From assembly GCF_040370365.1 (NCBI RefSeq), contig NZ_BAABWQ010000004.1:1-64000 (forward strand): a stretch of DNA of 64,000 bases, written 5' to 3'. This document shows, in pieces, positions 33,582 to 42,449 of the stretch. The stretch's first letter is position 1. Every line of letters begins with the position of its first letter. The stretch comes from Shimia sp040370365. GTDB taxonomy: Bacteria > Pseudomonadota > Alphaproteobacteria > Rhodobacterales > Rhodobacteraceae. The position numbers were made by a program, and so were the translations under genes. The notes under the pieces are model-generated. The model did no database searches, was not told the origin of the DNA, and was given only the letters and a program-made list of their open reading frames with translations.

Positions 33582-33618
33582 CGAGCAGTTACCGATTTAG
33601 GAAGGTTAACACAGATTG

Positions 33619-33897
33619 CTAGCTATGCCGGAACTTTTGTACAGCTGTTGCTTTGAGCGCCTCCTGACCATGGGTTGACACGGCGGTCACCCACTCGTTG
33701 AATTCATCCTCACTTAAGCCATACATTTCAAGGGCTTCCCTCTTGGTGATTAACCCATACGCCACGCCACGGACCACCGCTGCCTTGCGCGATGCCACCC
33801 AACGTTTGGTGCTGGCCGACGGGAGATCCGCACGCGTCATCACCTGTCCGTCTGACAGGGTAACACATCGTGGGCCTTCAACTTTTTTCAAAAACAT
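33619..33897 (-). CDS. sciP: DUF1153 protein, SciP-like CtrA modulator
   Basis: The 92-residue protein contains the DUF1153 pattern, with MTRADLPSASTKRWVASRKAA followed by a helix-turn-helix (KREALEMYGLSEDEFNEWV). In Caulobacter SciP binds CtrA and blocks transcription from CtrA promoters; position next to ctrA supports the same role here. GAGGA precedes the ATG at 33897. An ATG five codons earlier (33912) is possible. A CtrA-like site with one mismatch lies about 45-60 bp upstream. Confidence 0.88.
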   Translation of the reverse strand: MFLKKVEGPRCVTLSDGQVMTRADLPSASTKRWVASRKAAVVRGVAYGLITKREALEMYGLSEDEFNEWVTAVSTHGQEALKATAVQKFRHS

Positions 33898-33940
33898 GCA
33901 GCTCGTCCTCATGAATGAAGAAAATTCTCGTGCATGTGGC

Positions 33941-33955
33941 TTAACGAGGCCCTAA
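33941..33955 (-). promoter_or_regulatory. Possible CtrA site upstream of sciP
   Basis: TTAA-CGAGGCC-CTAA differs from TTAA-N7-TTAA at one base. It lies between the divergent sciP and mnmA genes, 44 bp from the sciP start. Control of sciP by CtrA is known in Caulobacter, which makes it worth noting; a single near-match is weak evidence alone. Confidence 0.35.
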
Positions 33956-34022
33956 AGCGCCCCTTGAGAGTATGTAAGATTTTCCTATATTCTCGAGGAC
34001 TTCTGATTTGGAGAGACACACA

Positions 34023-35168
34023 ATGGCGCTTGACAGCGACTCGCCACTCAATTCGCTTGGCTTTGCCAAGCCACCGTCCGAGACCCGCGTGGTTGTCGCC
34101 ATGTCCGGCGGCGTGGACAGTTCTGTTGTCGCTGCGAAGCTGGCAGACGAAGGCTACGACGTGGTTGGTGTCACGCTGCAGCTCTATGACCACGGTGCGG
34201 CTTTGGCGAAGAAGGGCGCATGCTGTGCAGGTATTGATATTCACGATGCACGCCGGGTGGCCGAAGAAAAGGGCTTTCCTCACTATGTCCTTGATTATGA
34301 AAATATTTTCCAAGATGCCGTGATCGACGAGTTTGCCGACAGCTATCTTGCTGGTGCCACACCTGTGCCCTGCATCCGGTGCAATGAGCGTGTGAAATTC
34401 AAAGACCTTTTGGAGACCGCCAAGGATCTAGATGCCGATTGCATGGCAACTGGTCACTACATCCAGCGCATGGTTGGTGACAAGGGTCCGGAGCTACACT
34501 CCGCTGCGGATGCCCGCCGTGATCAGAGCTACTTTCTGTTCTCAACGACCCCCGAACAACTCGACTATCTGCGATTCCCTCTAGGCCACCTCCCCAACAA
34601 AGACGCCACCCGCGCGCTGGCAGCAGAATACGGTTTGGCGGTTGCAGACAAACCCGACAGTCAGGACATTTGTTTTGTCCCCAACGGCGACTATGCCAGC
34701 GTGATTGAAAAATTGCGGCCCGGCGCCGCTGATTCTGGCGAAATTGTCGATCATGAGGGAAAAGTCCGTGGTGTACACAACGGGGTGATTCACTACACCA
34801 TCGGCCAGCGCCGCGGGCTTGGCATCGGGGGGCTATCAGAGCCGCTGTATGTGGTTAGGCTCGACGTCGACAAAAAACAGGTCATCATTGGCCCAAAAGA
34901 GATGCTCGCCACCCGTAAGATTCCTGTGCGCGAGATCAATTGGCTAGGCGATGAGCCGTTTGACTCACGCACTGAGTGGCATGTTGCTGTCAAAGTTCGG
35001 TCCACGCGTCCACCACGCGAGGCCATCATCCGCCCAACCGGGCCACACACAGCGGATGTCGAGTTGCTCACTCCCGAAGAAGGCGTTTCGCCGGGGCAAG
35101 CTTGTGTGTTTTACGATACAGAAAGCTCACGCATCTTTGGCGGCGGCTGGATTTGGCGCGGATACTAA
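34023..35168 (+). CDS. mnmA: tRNA-specific 2-thiouridylase MnmA
   Basis: MnmA adds sulfur to U34 of tRNAs for Lys, Glu and Gln. The 381-residue protein has the PP-loop SGGVDS at 28-33. The catalytic cysteines are C120 (IRCNERVKF) and C217 (DSQDICFVP), and the C-terminal barrel region is complete. GGAGAG precedes the ATG at 34023; an upstream TTG start is rejected. Its 3' end overlaps the convergent CadD-like gene by 4 bp. Confidence 0.97.
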   Translation: MALDSDSPLNSLGFAKPPSETRVVVAMSGGVDSSVVAAKLADEGYDVVGVTLQLYDHGAALAKKGACCAGIDIHDARRVAEEKGFPHYVLDYENIFQDAVIDEFADSYLAGATPVPCIRCNERVKFKDLLETAKDLDADCMATGHYIQRMVGDKGPELHSAADARRDQSYFLFSTTPEQLDYLRFPLGHLPNKDATRALAAEYGLAVADKPDSQDICFVPNGDYASVIEKLRPGAADSGEIVDHEGKVRGVHNGVIHYTIGQRRGLGIGGLSEPLYVVRLDVDKKQVIIGPKEMLATRKIPVREINWLGDEPFDSRTEWHVAVKVRSTRPPREAIIRPTGPHTADVELLTPEEGVSPGQACVFYDTESSRIFGGGWIWRGY

Positions 35169-35743
35169 ACCGCATCCGTGCTCGTATTGAACACAACGTA
35201 GAGACCGATTGCGATCATGACATAAGGCGCAAGCCACTCCAATCGCCCCAACCGATCAACCCGGTTGGGGGCAAACTCAGCAAGCAGCGCGCCGCTAAGA
35301 GCGAGCATCAATGTTGATACCGCTGCTCCAATCAAAACCGGCATAAAAAACACCTGTCGTGTATCGGCAAGTAGAGGTGTGAAAACGGCAAAGGTGTCAA
35401 AGGACACACTCAGAAACAACACCAGCACCGCTATAAAATGGGTCTGGCCAAGCGGTTTTTCCTCTACACTGGCTGTGGATGGACTGCGCCGCAAGAGCGC
35501 GACCACACCAAGTGCAATGGGAATGACTCCAAGGTATCCAATCTTCATCGGCAGTTCCGTCTCTAGTCCCTCAGAGACATAGTAGGCCGCGGCAAACACA
35601 ATAACTTGCGCCACAATGTAACTCGTCACAGTGCGCAGGCGACCAATTGTCAAAATCAACCCAACCATAATGACCAAATTATCCAGATTGGTGGCCACAT
35701 GAGCCAAGGCCGCCGAAACGACAAGTCCAGCGACCTCAATCAC
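35165..35743 (-). CDS. CadD-like (cadmium resistance family) membrane transporter
   Basis: The 192-residue protein has about five or six membrane helices and matches the layout of the Cad/LysE-superfamily transporters: THFIAVLVLFLSVSFDTFAV and an early conserved NLDNLVIMVGLIL with membrane-buried Asn and Asp. Family members export cadmium or other cations, but the specificity here is unknown. Its ATG overlaps the lpxB stop by 4 bp, so it is the last gene of the envelope cluster, an odd place for a metal exporter. Confidence 0.75.
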   Translation of the reverse strand: MIEVAGLVVSAALAHVATNLDNLVIMVGLILTIGRLRTVTSYIVAQVIVFAAAYYVSEGLETELPMKIGYLGVIPIALGVVALLRRSPSTASVEEKPLGQTHFIAVLVLFLSVSFDTFAVFTPLLADTRQVFFMPVLIGAAVSTLMLALSGALLAEFAPNRVDRLGRLEWLAPYVMIAIGLYVVFNTSTDAV

Positions 35744-36897
35744 TTGGGTAGCCCGTCAAGCACAGCCCGCGCCGCACGTAGACCAGGAGCCTCTGCGCCA
35801 CGCCCCAGCCTTTGCATGGTCAAAGTCATCGCCTCTTGCTGCGCTTTGGGCGCTTTCAGCGCACGAAGGACCGCAGGCGCGATGCGCTCCGGTTGAAACG
35901 CTGGGCCAAGAAACTCTTCGACGACCCGTGTTTCTGAAACCAAATTGACCAACGTCACCGTATCGATCAGTGCCATCCGGCTCATGATCTGCCATGTGAT
36001 CCAATTCATATCATATGCGATGACCATTGGGGTGTTGTTTGCTGCCAGCTCAAGCGACACGGTTCCTGACGCGGCCAAGGCCACATTCGCGGAAGCAAAG
36101 GCCGCTCGTTTCTGTGCCAAAGCGTGATCCGCCGTACCCACTGTTGGATCTAGCACTGTGACTGGATGCGACCAAGACGCCACAGCCTCTTTCACCAAAT
36201 CGACCACGGCCTCTGCGGCAGGGACCAGAACTTCCACATCAGGCTGCTGCTGCTTAACCTTGGCGACCACCTCTCCAAAAGCAGGTGCCAACCGTCCGAC
36301 TTCGCCACGTCGCGACCCGGGCAAAACCAACATGACAGGCGCGTCTCCAAGCCCCAAATCTCTGCGAAATCTGGCGGTGTCTTCGGCACTTGCCACAGGT
36401 TCTGAAACCACTGGATGCCCAACAAAATCTGAGCGTAACCCAACGGCCTCCATATAAGGTGGCTCAAAAGGCAAGAGCGCCAAAACATGGTCCACCGACT
36501 TGGCCATTTTTACCGCACGCTTGGGCCTCCATGCCCAGACGGACGGCGCCACATAGTGCACGCAGTGAATGCCACTTTTGGCCTTAACTGCGCGCGCAAC
36601 GCGCAGGCAAAAATCTGGACTGTCAATTGTAATCAAAACATCCGGCCGCCAGTCGACAACCGCATCTGCCGTCTGATGCATACGGCGCACCAAATGCCGA
36701 TACTTGGGGAGCACTTCGGCAATGCCAAAGACGCTCAACTCATCCATAGGAAACAGGCTCTCTAGCCCCTGCGCCGCCATCAGAGGACCACCGACACCTG
36801 CAAACGCGACGTCCGGCACCAATTGGCGCAACCCCGCCATCAGGGCCCCACCAAGCCGGTCGCCCGACATCTCGCCTGCGACCAGATACACTTTCAT
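35740..36897 (-). CDS. lpxB: Lipid-A-disaccharide synthase
   Basis: LpxB joins UDP-2,3-diacylglucosamine and lipid X into lipid A disaccharide at the inner membrane. The 385-residue protein starts MKVYLVAGEMSGDRLGGALM and contains the typical HYVAPSVWAWRPKR and LPGSRRGEV motifs of this glycosyltransferase-B family. It overlaps the lpxI stop codon by one base. It follows lpxI, which makes its substrate. Confidence 0.96.
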   Translation of the reverse strand: MKVYLVAGEMSGDRLGGALMAGLRQLVPDVAFAGVGGPLMAAQGLESLFPMDELSVFGIAEVLPKYRHLVRRMHQTADAVVDWRPDVLITIDSPDFCLRVARAVKAKSGIHCVHYVAPSVWAWRPKRAVKMAKSVDHVLALLPFEPPYMEAVGLRSDFVGHPVVSEPVASAEDTARFRRDLGLGDAPVMLVLPGSRRGEVGRLAPAFGEVVAKVKQQQPDVEVLVPAAEAVVDLVKEAVASWSHPVTVLDPTVGTADHALAQKRAAFASANVALAASGTVSLELAANNTPMVIAYDMNWITWQIMSRMALIDTVTLVNLVSETRVVEEFLGPAFQPERIAPAVLRALKAPKAQQEAMTLTMQRLGRGAEAPGLRAARAVLDGLPK

Positions 36898-37697
36898 CAG
36901 ATCGTGCGCCCCAGCAAAAACAACCCAGTGTCCTCTAATGCTGCCAAGGTTTGGCTACGCTCGACAATCACCACACGACCGGCCGCAACGACTATGCCTT
37001 CAACGCCCGCTTTCGCAGCAGACAACACTGTGTCCGGTCCAACAGCAGGCATATCTACGCGCAGATCTTGCCCACGCTTTGGGGCCTTTAAAAACACGCC
37101 CTTTGCACGGCGCAACTTGTCAGGTGTCTGTGACACGAACCCCAACAAGGCATCGGTGCCTTGCAGAGTTTCTATTCCCAAACACAATCCCGCAGCCACA
37201 ACGGCCCCTTGCCCGACATCAACCGGAGCAAGTGCCAGCAAAATATCGGCGGCACGGCTGGCATCACTCAGAGCCTCTTCACTCGGTGTCGGGCCAGCAA
37301 TCAATCCCTCTTCAGCGCAAAGCTCAGGCATAATTTCGTGCGCGCCAACAACCTCAAATCCCTGCTCTTCAAAGATCGCTATGATGAGACGCAAAACCGC
37401 ATCATCACCGCCCTTAAGCGCAGGCAACAATCGTGGGGCGATCGCCATCATTCCTGCGTCAAATTCTGTCGGGTCCAGCGCCGGGCGCCCCAAACCACCT
37501 GCCATAACTACTTGAGTGACACCTTCAGCCTTTAGTGCAGCAAACAGCGCGCCTATTTTTTCGAACCGATGCGTGGCCACCACCCCGGGCATCGAGTGTG
37601 CGACACCTTCAAACACAACGGGATAGGCCTCAGGCGCTGCTGCATGTAGCGCCACAGGCAGACCGCCTCCGCCGCACAAGATTGCCAATCTGCTCAT
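36897..37697 (-). CDS. lpxI: UDP-2,3-diacylglucosamine pyrophosphatase LpxI
   Basis: LpxI releases UMP from UDP-2,3-diacylglucosamine to form lipid X. It is the alphaproteobacterial substitute for LpxH. The 266-residue protein shows the DUF1009 pattern: AILCGGGGLPVALH at the start, LKGGDDAVLRLI and VGPDTVLSAAKAGVEGIVVAAG. The ATG at 37697 is preferred to a TTG two codons earlier. It lies between lpxA and lpxB, in pathway order. Confidence 0.95.
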   Translation of the reverse strand: MSRLAILCGGGGLPVALHAAAPEAYPVVFEGVAHSMPGVVATHRFEKIGALFAALKAEGVTQVVMAGGLGRPALDPTEFDAGMMAIAPRLLPALKGGDDAVLRLIIAIFEEQGFEVVGAHEIMPELCAEEGLIAGPTPSEEALSDASRAADILLALAPVDVGQGAVVAAGLCLGIETLQGTDALLGFVSQTPDKLRRAKGVFLKAPKRGQDLRVDMPAVGPDTVLSAAKAGVEGIVVAAGRVVIVERSQTLAALEDTGLFLLGRTI

Positions 37698-37704
37698 ATT
37701 CAAA

Positions 37705-38502
37705 TCACCGTGGTGTCAAAAAAGACCGCTCTGTGTCTCCCAAAACGAAGGAGACAATTTCTTGTACATACTGGCTGTCTGTTTCATCGCCCAACCGTTT
37801 GGCCCGCTCTTGAAACGCGCCCTCCCCTTGCGCCAGCATCTGAAAGGCCGCGCGCAAAGCGGTGATGTCGGAGCGGGCGACGCCACGCCGTTTCAGCCCC
37901 ACCAGATTGAGCCCGTCTAGCTCCCCACGCGGCCCTTGAACCAATCCGTATGGAATGACGTCGTTGGTCACCATGCTGACCGCCCCGATAATAGCACCAC
38001 GTCCAATACGCACCCATTGGTGAATACCGCACAAACCACCGATGATCACATCGTCTTCAATCACACAATGACCAGCCACAGCCGCCGAATTCACAACAAT
38101 GACCCGGTCACCGATCAATGCGTCATGCGCGATATGACACCCTGCCATAAACAAATTGTCGTTGCCGATCCGCGTCACCCCGCCGCCACCTTGGGTCCCC
38201 GTGTTCATCGTCACATGCTCACGAATGCGGTTGCGCTCGCCAATGACCAAACGCGTTTCTTCTCCAGTAAATTTAAGATCCTGTGGAACCTCTCCAATGA
38301 CCGAGAAGCTGAAAACTTCGGTCTGCGCACCAATCTCGGTGTTGCCGGAAACGACAACATGGCTCTTCAGAACCACGTCTTCGCGCAACACGACACCAGC
38401 GCCCACCACGCAAAAAGGACCAACGATACAACCGTTTGAGACCGTTGCGCCATCTTCAATCACAGCGGATGAATGCACCCGTGCATTTGGAGAGATTGCC
38501 AT
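37705..38502 (-). CDS. lpxA: UDP-N-acetylglucosamine acyltransferase
   Basis: LpxA puts the first hydroxyacyl chain on UDP-GlcNAc, the entry to lipid A synthesis. The 265-residue protein has the left-handed beta-helix made of hexapeptide repeats (for example CIVGPFCVVGAGVVLRED) and the catalytic histidine in the AGCHIAHDALIGD region. The C-terminal helical part is intact. It comes directly after fabZ and before lpxI. Confidence 0.96.
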   Translation of the reverse strand: MAISPNARVHSSAVIEDGATVSNGCIVGPFCVVGAGVVLREDVVLKSHVVVSGNTEIGAQTEVFSFSVIGEVPQDLKFTGEETRLVIGERNRIREHVTMNTGTQGGGGVTRIGNDNLFMAGCHIAHDALIGDRVIVVNSAAVAGHCVIEDDVIIGGLCGIHQWVRIGRGAIIGAVSMVTNDVIPYGLVQGPRGELDGLNLVGLKRRGVARSDITALRAAFQMLAQGEGAFQERAKRLGDETDSQYVQEIVSFVLGDTERSFLTPR

Positions 38503-38507
38503 ATGAC

Positions 38508-38972
38508 TTACTCCTTCGGCAGATCCATCATCGCTGTGAACTCGACTTCACATGCCGTCTCGCCGTCAACTGTCGCCAATCCGGAGAATTTCCAGACTTT
38601 GCCACCGGGTTTGCCACGTGTGGTGGTCACTTTCATTTCCAGAACATCCCCGGGCACCACCATGCGACGAAACTTGCATTTGTCGATGCCCATAAAATAG
38701 ACCAGAAGATCTTTGTCAGCCATCTCCAATGCAACGCCAACCATCACCGCCGAAGTTTGCGCCATCGCTTCAACGATAGTCACTCCGGGCATGATTGGTT
38801 TATTGGGGAAATGACCCTGAAAATGCGGCTCATTCATCGTGACATTTTTGATGCCTTTTGCCGACGCATAGCCATCAATCTCAACGACTTTATCAACAAG
38901 CAAAAACGGGTACCGATGCGGGATAATCCGTTGGATCAGTTCAATGTCTGCACTTTTGAGGTCATCTGACAT
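38508..38972 (-). CDS. fabZ: 3-hydroxyacyl-[ACP] dehydratase FabZ
   Basis: FabZ dehydrates 3-hydroxyacyl-ACP in fatty-acid synthesis and competes with LpxA for the same acyl-ACP, which explains its place in the cluster. The 154-residue hotdog protein has the catalytic H54 (FQGHFPNKPIMPGV) and E68 (IVEAMAQ). The start MSDDLKSADIELIQRIIPHRYPFLLVD-type segment is family-like; an upstream in-frame extension is rejected. Confidence 0.96.
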   Translation of the reverse strand: MSDDLKSADIELIQRIIPHRYPFLLVDKVVEIDGYASAKGIKNVTMNEPHFQGHFPNKPIMPGVTIVEAMAQTSAVMVGVALEMADKDLLVYFMGIDKCKFRRMVVPGDVLEMKVTTTRGKPGGKVWKFSGLATVDGETACEVEFTAMMDLPKE

Positions 38973-39075
38973 GTCGGGCTCCTGCTGCATCAATTCTACT
39001 GCAACTAGCCCTAACAATCCCCGCAGCTATGGGCAAGCACGTGCCAGAAGAATGACCACGGGAAGCGCAGAACGT

Positions 39076-39669
39076 TCAGTCCTCTGCGGCATCCGCTTGG
39101 GGCCGAATGCCATCACCCAATCGCAGGTTCAAACGTTGTATCGCGATCTCTGTAATATCTACCGAAGGATCTGAAAGCAGGATCTCTCGTCGGTCCAAGA
39201 TCACACTCGCTCCGGCCTCACGCATAAGCTCCGTCAACACCGGACTCGCAGCACGAATGAAGGCATCCTCTTCTTGCTGCCGCTGCTGAATGATATTCGC
39301 AGATTTTTGATCTTGCTCTGTGCGAATTTTTACCACGCGGGCATCAAACGCATCCGCGACAGCTCGAAACGCTTTCGCGTCCATCGTTGCTCGTCGTGCA
39401 GTTAATACGCGTTCTTCTTCAGTCAACTCTGCTTGGATACGCCGGTTTTCCGCCATGAGAACTGACTCTTCCGCCGCAAGCTCTTGAGAGACACGTTGGC
39501 CGAAACGCGACTGGGCAAACAATGCCTCACTGTCCACAGTCAGAACAGCGGCTGCCGACAACACATTGCCAGAAATCGCATCAAATTGCGGCGGCACCGT
39601 TTGAGCATGCGGGCTTGTAGCGAACAATGCGCCCACCCCAAATACCAAACATGTTAGTGCACGCCGCAT
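39076..39669 (-). CDS. OmpH/Skp-family periplasmic chaperone
   Basis: The 197-residue protein starts with a signal peptide (cleavage after PHAQ, about residue 23). A short beta segment (AAAVLTVDSEALFAQSRFG) and a long helical hairpin rich in charged residues (about 65-145) follow, as in Skp. Skp keeps outer-membrane proteins soluble in the periplasm until BamA inserts them. It follows bamA by 6 bp, the usual order. Sequence similarity in this family is low, so the call rests on size, signal, helices and position. Confidence 0.9.
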   Translation of the reverse strand: MRRALTCLVFGVGALFATSPHAQTVPPQFDAISGNVLSAAAVLTVDSEALFAQSRFGQRVSQELAAEESVLMAENRRIQAELTEEERVLTARRATMDAKAFRAVADAFDARVVKIRTEQDQKSANIIQQRQQEEDAFIRAASPVLTELMREAGASVILDRREILLSDPSVDITEIAIQRLNLRLGDGIRPQADAAED

Positions 39670-39675
39670 GCCACC

Positions 39676-42027
39676 TTAGAACCTTGCGCTGATTGCGAAA
39701 TCAAATGTTTGTTCTCGGTCGAACTCTTCTTTCTTAAGAGCTTTGGTAAAATTGAACCGCAGTGGTCCAAGCGGAGTTTCCCAGAAAATCGATGCGCCGA
39801 TAACGTGTCTTAGAGAGAAGTCATCGTACAGAACATTCGCCGAAGACTGATCAAGATTCCAGAGTGAACCAACATCGTAGAACAACCCACCGGAGATGCC
39901 CAATTCTTCAGGCAATCCAAGCGGGAATTCCGCCTCAAACCGTGCAACAGCATAGTAGTTGCCTCCAAGAGCGTCATCTTGAACACCACCGGCTTGGTAC
40001 TCGCGAGGCCCGATACCGTAGGGCTCAAAGCCCCGGATATTGCGACTGGTGACAATAAAACGGTCATCAATGCGGCTGTCACCATCGGGGGAATACAACA
40101 TACCACCCTGAAGCGAAGCACGCAGAGTGACTTCTTCATGCAATACACGCGCTTCGGCCACCGCACGCGCGGTTGTTTTGACAAATGTATAGTCACCGCC
40201 CAGCCCACCAAAATCTTGGCCAAACTCTAAGAGGTATCCACGAGTTGGGTCGAGGCCACCTCGCCGCGTATCGTAGCGATACGTGTAGCCAATAGAGCTT
40301 TTCCAGATATTTCCACGATCAGCTTCTGCATCGATGAGAGACCCCGCAACTTCGTTGCCGTCAGGAATTTTGATGTCCGAGCTCGAAAGTGTATAGCGCA
40401 ATTGAGCCGAGGAGTGTTCTCCCAAACTGAAACCCAAATACGGTGTAAAATCGCCGATCGTATTTGTGAAGCGAGCTTCACTCGGTTCAAAATCTCGATA
40501 TTGCAATCCAAACCCTGCGGTAAGATCACGCCCTAAGAACGCTGGTTCCGCGAAGTTTAACCCGTAGTCATTCAGATCAGAACTGGTTGCAAATGACAGG
40601 CCCAATCTCTGACCACGTCCAAGGAAGTTGCTCTCTTGGAACTGAACCGAAATTCCCAAGCCATCGTTTGTCGAAAACGTACCGCCAAAACCTAAAGACC
40701 CAGTTGGTTGTTCTTCAACATCAACGTCCACGATCACTTGGCCTGGCGTGCTGCCCTCTCGGGCGTTCACATCCGCCACAGTAAAAAATCCAAGTGCGCG
40801 AATACGCTCAGCACTCTCCCGAATTTCGCGCGGATTGAACGGATCGCCTTCCACAATTCGGAATTGCTGCCGGATCACCTTGTCCAAGGTTGTCGTGTTG
40901 CCTTCGATATCGATCCGTTCAACGAAAATTTTGGGTCCTTTCGAAATCGCAAACTCGATGTCCAAAGTCAGATCCCGGTCGTTGCGCGTGATCCGAGGGT
41001 CAACCCGCAAGAAATCAACGCCTTGCTTCAACCCAAACCGTTCCATCCGAGAAATTGAACTCTCTACCAAACTGGGAGAATACACCACACCCGGTTTCAG
41101 ACGCAGAGTCTCTAAGTATTCCTGAGCATCGACGCCTTCGATTTCGCTAGACGCGGTGATTTGTCCAAACCGAAATTGCTGACCTTCCTCAACGTTAAAC
41201 GTCACAAAGTAGCCGTCGCGCTCACGCGACAATTCCGCATTTACGCTGAGTGTCCGAAAATCGACGTACCCGCGGGACAAATAGAAGTCGCGCAAGACCT
41301 GTTTATCAAATTCAATACGGTCGTTTACAAAAGTGTCCTGGTTGAAAAACGCACGCAGCAAACCCGCCTGTTTGGTGCTCAACACCCGTCGCAAGCGGCT
41401 GTCGCCGAAGTTCTGGTTACCGACAAAGCCGATGCGTTCGATCTCAACAACGCCACCTTCAAAAATCTCAAACACCAAATCCGCACGGTTTTCACTTTGG
41501 CGAATGATACGCGGGGTCACGCGTGCAGCCAGCCGGCCTGCCTCTGCGTAGGCTTGCGTCACACGCGCAGCGTCGCGCTCCACGGTGGCGGGGTTAAGCA
41601 CACGTCGTGATTCCGATTCGACCAGCTGAGACAGCGCTTCGTCCTTCAAGCGCTTGTTGCCCTCAAAATTGATACGGTTGATGGTTGGAAACTCCAACAC
41701 TTTGATCACAAGAGTGTTGCCGCTTGGAACCAGCTCGACCGTCTCAAAAAGACCGCTGTCAACAATACGTTGGTAGGCCGCATTCAATTGCCCAGCGGTC
41801 ACAGCGGCACCACGCTCAACACCCGCGTAGTTCACAATAGCAGAGGATTCGATCCGCTGATTTCCGTCAACTCGGATAGTGCCAAAATTGTAGGTTTGCG
41901 CTGATACCAGGCTTGGCAGAGCCATCATCAAAGCAAAAAGAAGAATAAAAAAGCCAGTTAGAAAGCGCGTCTTGCGCGCCTCGCCATCCTCTTTGGTGAT
42001 CACCAAAGCGCTAGATTGTTTGGTCAT
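39676..42027 (-). CDS. bamA: Outer-membrane protein assembly factor BamA
   Basis: The 783-residue protein is the beta-barrel core of the BAM complex. A signal peptide (to about residue 44, after SLVSAQ) leads into five POTRA repeats (starting TYNFGTIRVDGNQRIE) and then the 16-strand barrel. The lid-loop VRGF-type motif appears as IRGFEPYGIGPRE, and the protein ends in phenylalanine. GGAG lies eight bases upstream of the ATG at 42027; a TTG two codons earlier is rejected. It follows the 43-residue gene and rseP and precedes the Skp-like gene. Confidence 0.97.
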   Translation of the reverse strand: MTKQSSALVITKEDGEARKTRFLTGFFILLFALMMALPSLVSAQTYNFGTIRVDGNQRIESSAIVNYAGVERGAAVTAGQLNAAYQRIVDSGLFETVELVPSGNTLVIKVLEFPTINRINFEGNKRLKDEALSQLVESESRRVLNPATVERDAARVTQAYAEAGRLAARVTPRIIRQSENRADLVFEIFEGGVVEIERIGFVGNQNFGDSRLRRVLSTKQAGLLRAFFNQDTFVNDRIEFDKQVLRDFYLSRGYVDFRTLSVNAELSRERDGYFVTFNVEEGQQFRFGQITASSEIEGVDAQEYLETLRLKPGVVYSPSLVESSISRMERFGLKQGVDFLRVDPRITRNDRDLTLDIEFAISKGPKIFVERIDIEGNTTTLDKVIRQQFRIVEGDPFNPREIRESAERIRALGFFTVADVNAREGSTPGQVIVDVDVEEQPTGSLGFGGTFSTNDGLGISVQFQESNFLGRGQRLGLSFATSSDLNDYGLNFAEPAFLGRDLTAGFGLQYRDFEPSEARFTNTIGDFTPYLGFSLGEHSSAQLRYTLSSSDIKIPDGNEVAGSLIDAEADRGNIWKSSIGYTYRYDTRRGGLDPTRGYLLEFGQDFGGLGGDYTFVKTTARAVAEARVLHEEVTLRASLQGGMLYSPDGDSRIDDRFIVTSRNIRGFEPYGIGPREYQAGGVQDDALGGNYYAVARFEAEFPLGLPEELGISGGLFYDVGSLWNLDQSSANVLYDDFSLRHVIGASIFWETPLGPLRFNFTKALKKEEFDREQTFDFAISARF

Positions 42028-42222
42028 TCCCAAACTCCGCAGTACATCCCTGTTGGAACGTGACTACCGGGAATGAATGGCATTGTCAAAAGACCAATCA
42101 GACAAATCCATGTCAGACCGAACTCTTCTTTGTTTTACCAATTATGGTGTTGGGGAAGAATCGCTGCCACAGAATGTGGTGCTCTTGAACCGAAGTTAGT
42201 TCGAGACACGTGTCCCGAAGCG

Positions 42223-42354
42223 CTAAACCAACCAACTGCTGATATAGGCGCCCAACATGAGACCAACCACAATCGCAGACGGGAAAAACAGCCGCTCCCA
42301 GTTGACGTCAATCAACAGACCCAACGCGCGGTATCCTTCTTCAATCGTATGCAT
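42223..42354 (-). CDS. 43-residue membrane protein between rseP and bamA
   Basis: This short gene encodes 43 residues: MHTIEEGYRALGLLIDVNWE, then RLFFPSAIVVGLMLGAYISS, then WLV. A charged amphipathic first half is followed by one hydrophobic helix (about 24-43). AAAGG lies just before the ATG. It has the orientation of the envelope cluster and fills what otherwise looks like a 420-bp gap. I recall similar short proteins in related genomes but no function. Location suggests a role around the BAM machinery or RseP, unproven. Confidence 0.65.
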   Translation of the reverse strand: MHTIEEGYRALGLLIDVNWERLFFPSAIVVGLMLGAYISSWLV

Positions 42355-42408
42355 AGCCTTTGCCCCAAATTCGGTGTCTTACCAAAGAGTTTACACATCA
42401 ATTTGGGC

Positions 42409-42443
42409 AAAAGTTGGGCACGCACTAGAAAATAGTGCCCAAC
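42409..42443 (-). terminator. Possible weak terminator after rseP
   Basis: A 9-bp stem GTTGGGCAC / GTGCCCAAC (42413-42421 and 42435-42443) starts 7 bp after the rseP stop and is followed on the minus strand by only four T residues. It may give partial termination, or an mRNA end, inside the envelope cluster. Confidence 0.45.
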
Positions 42444-42449
42444 AATAGC

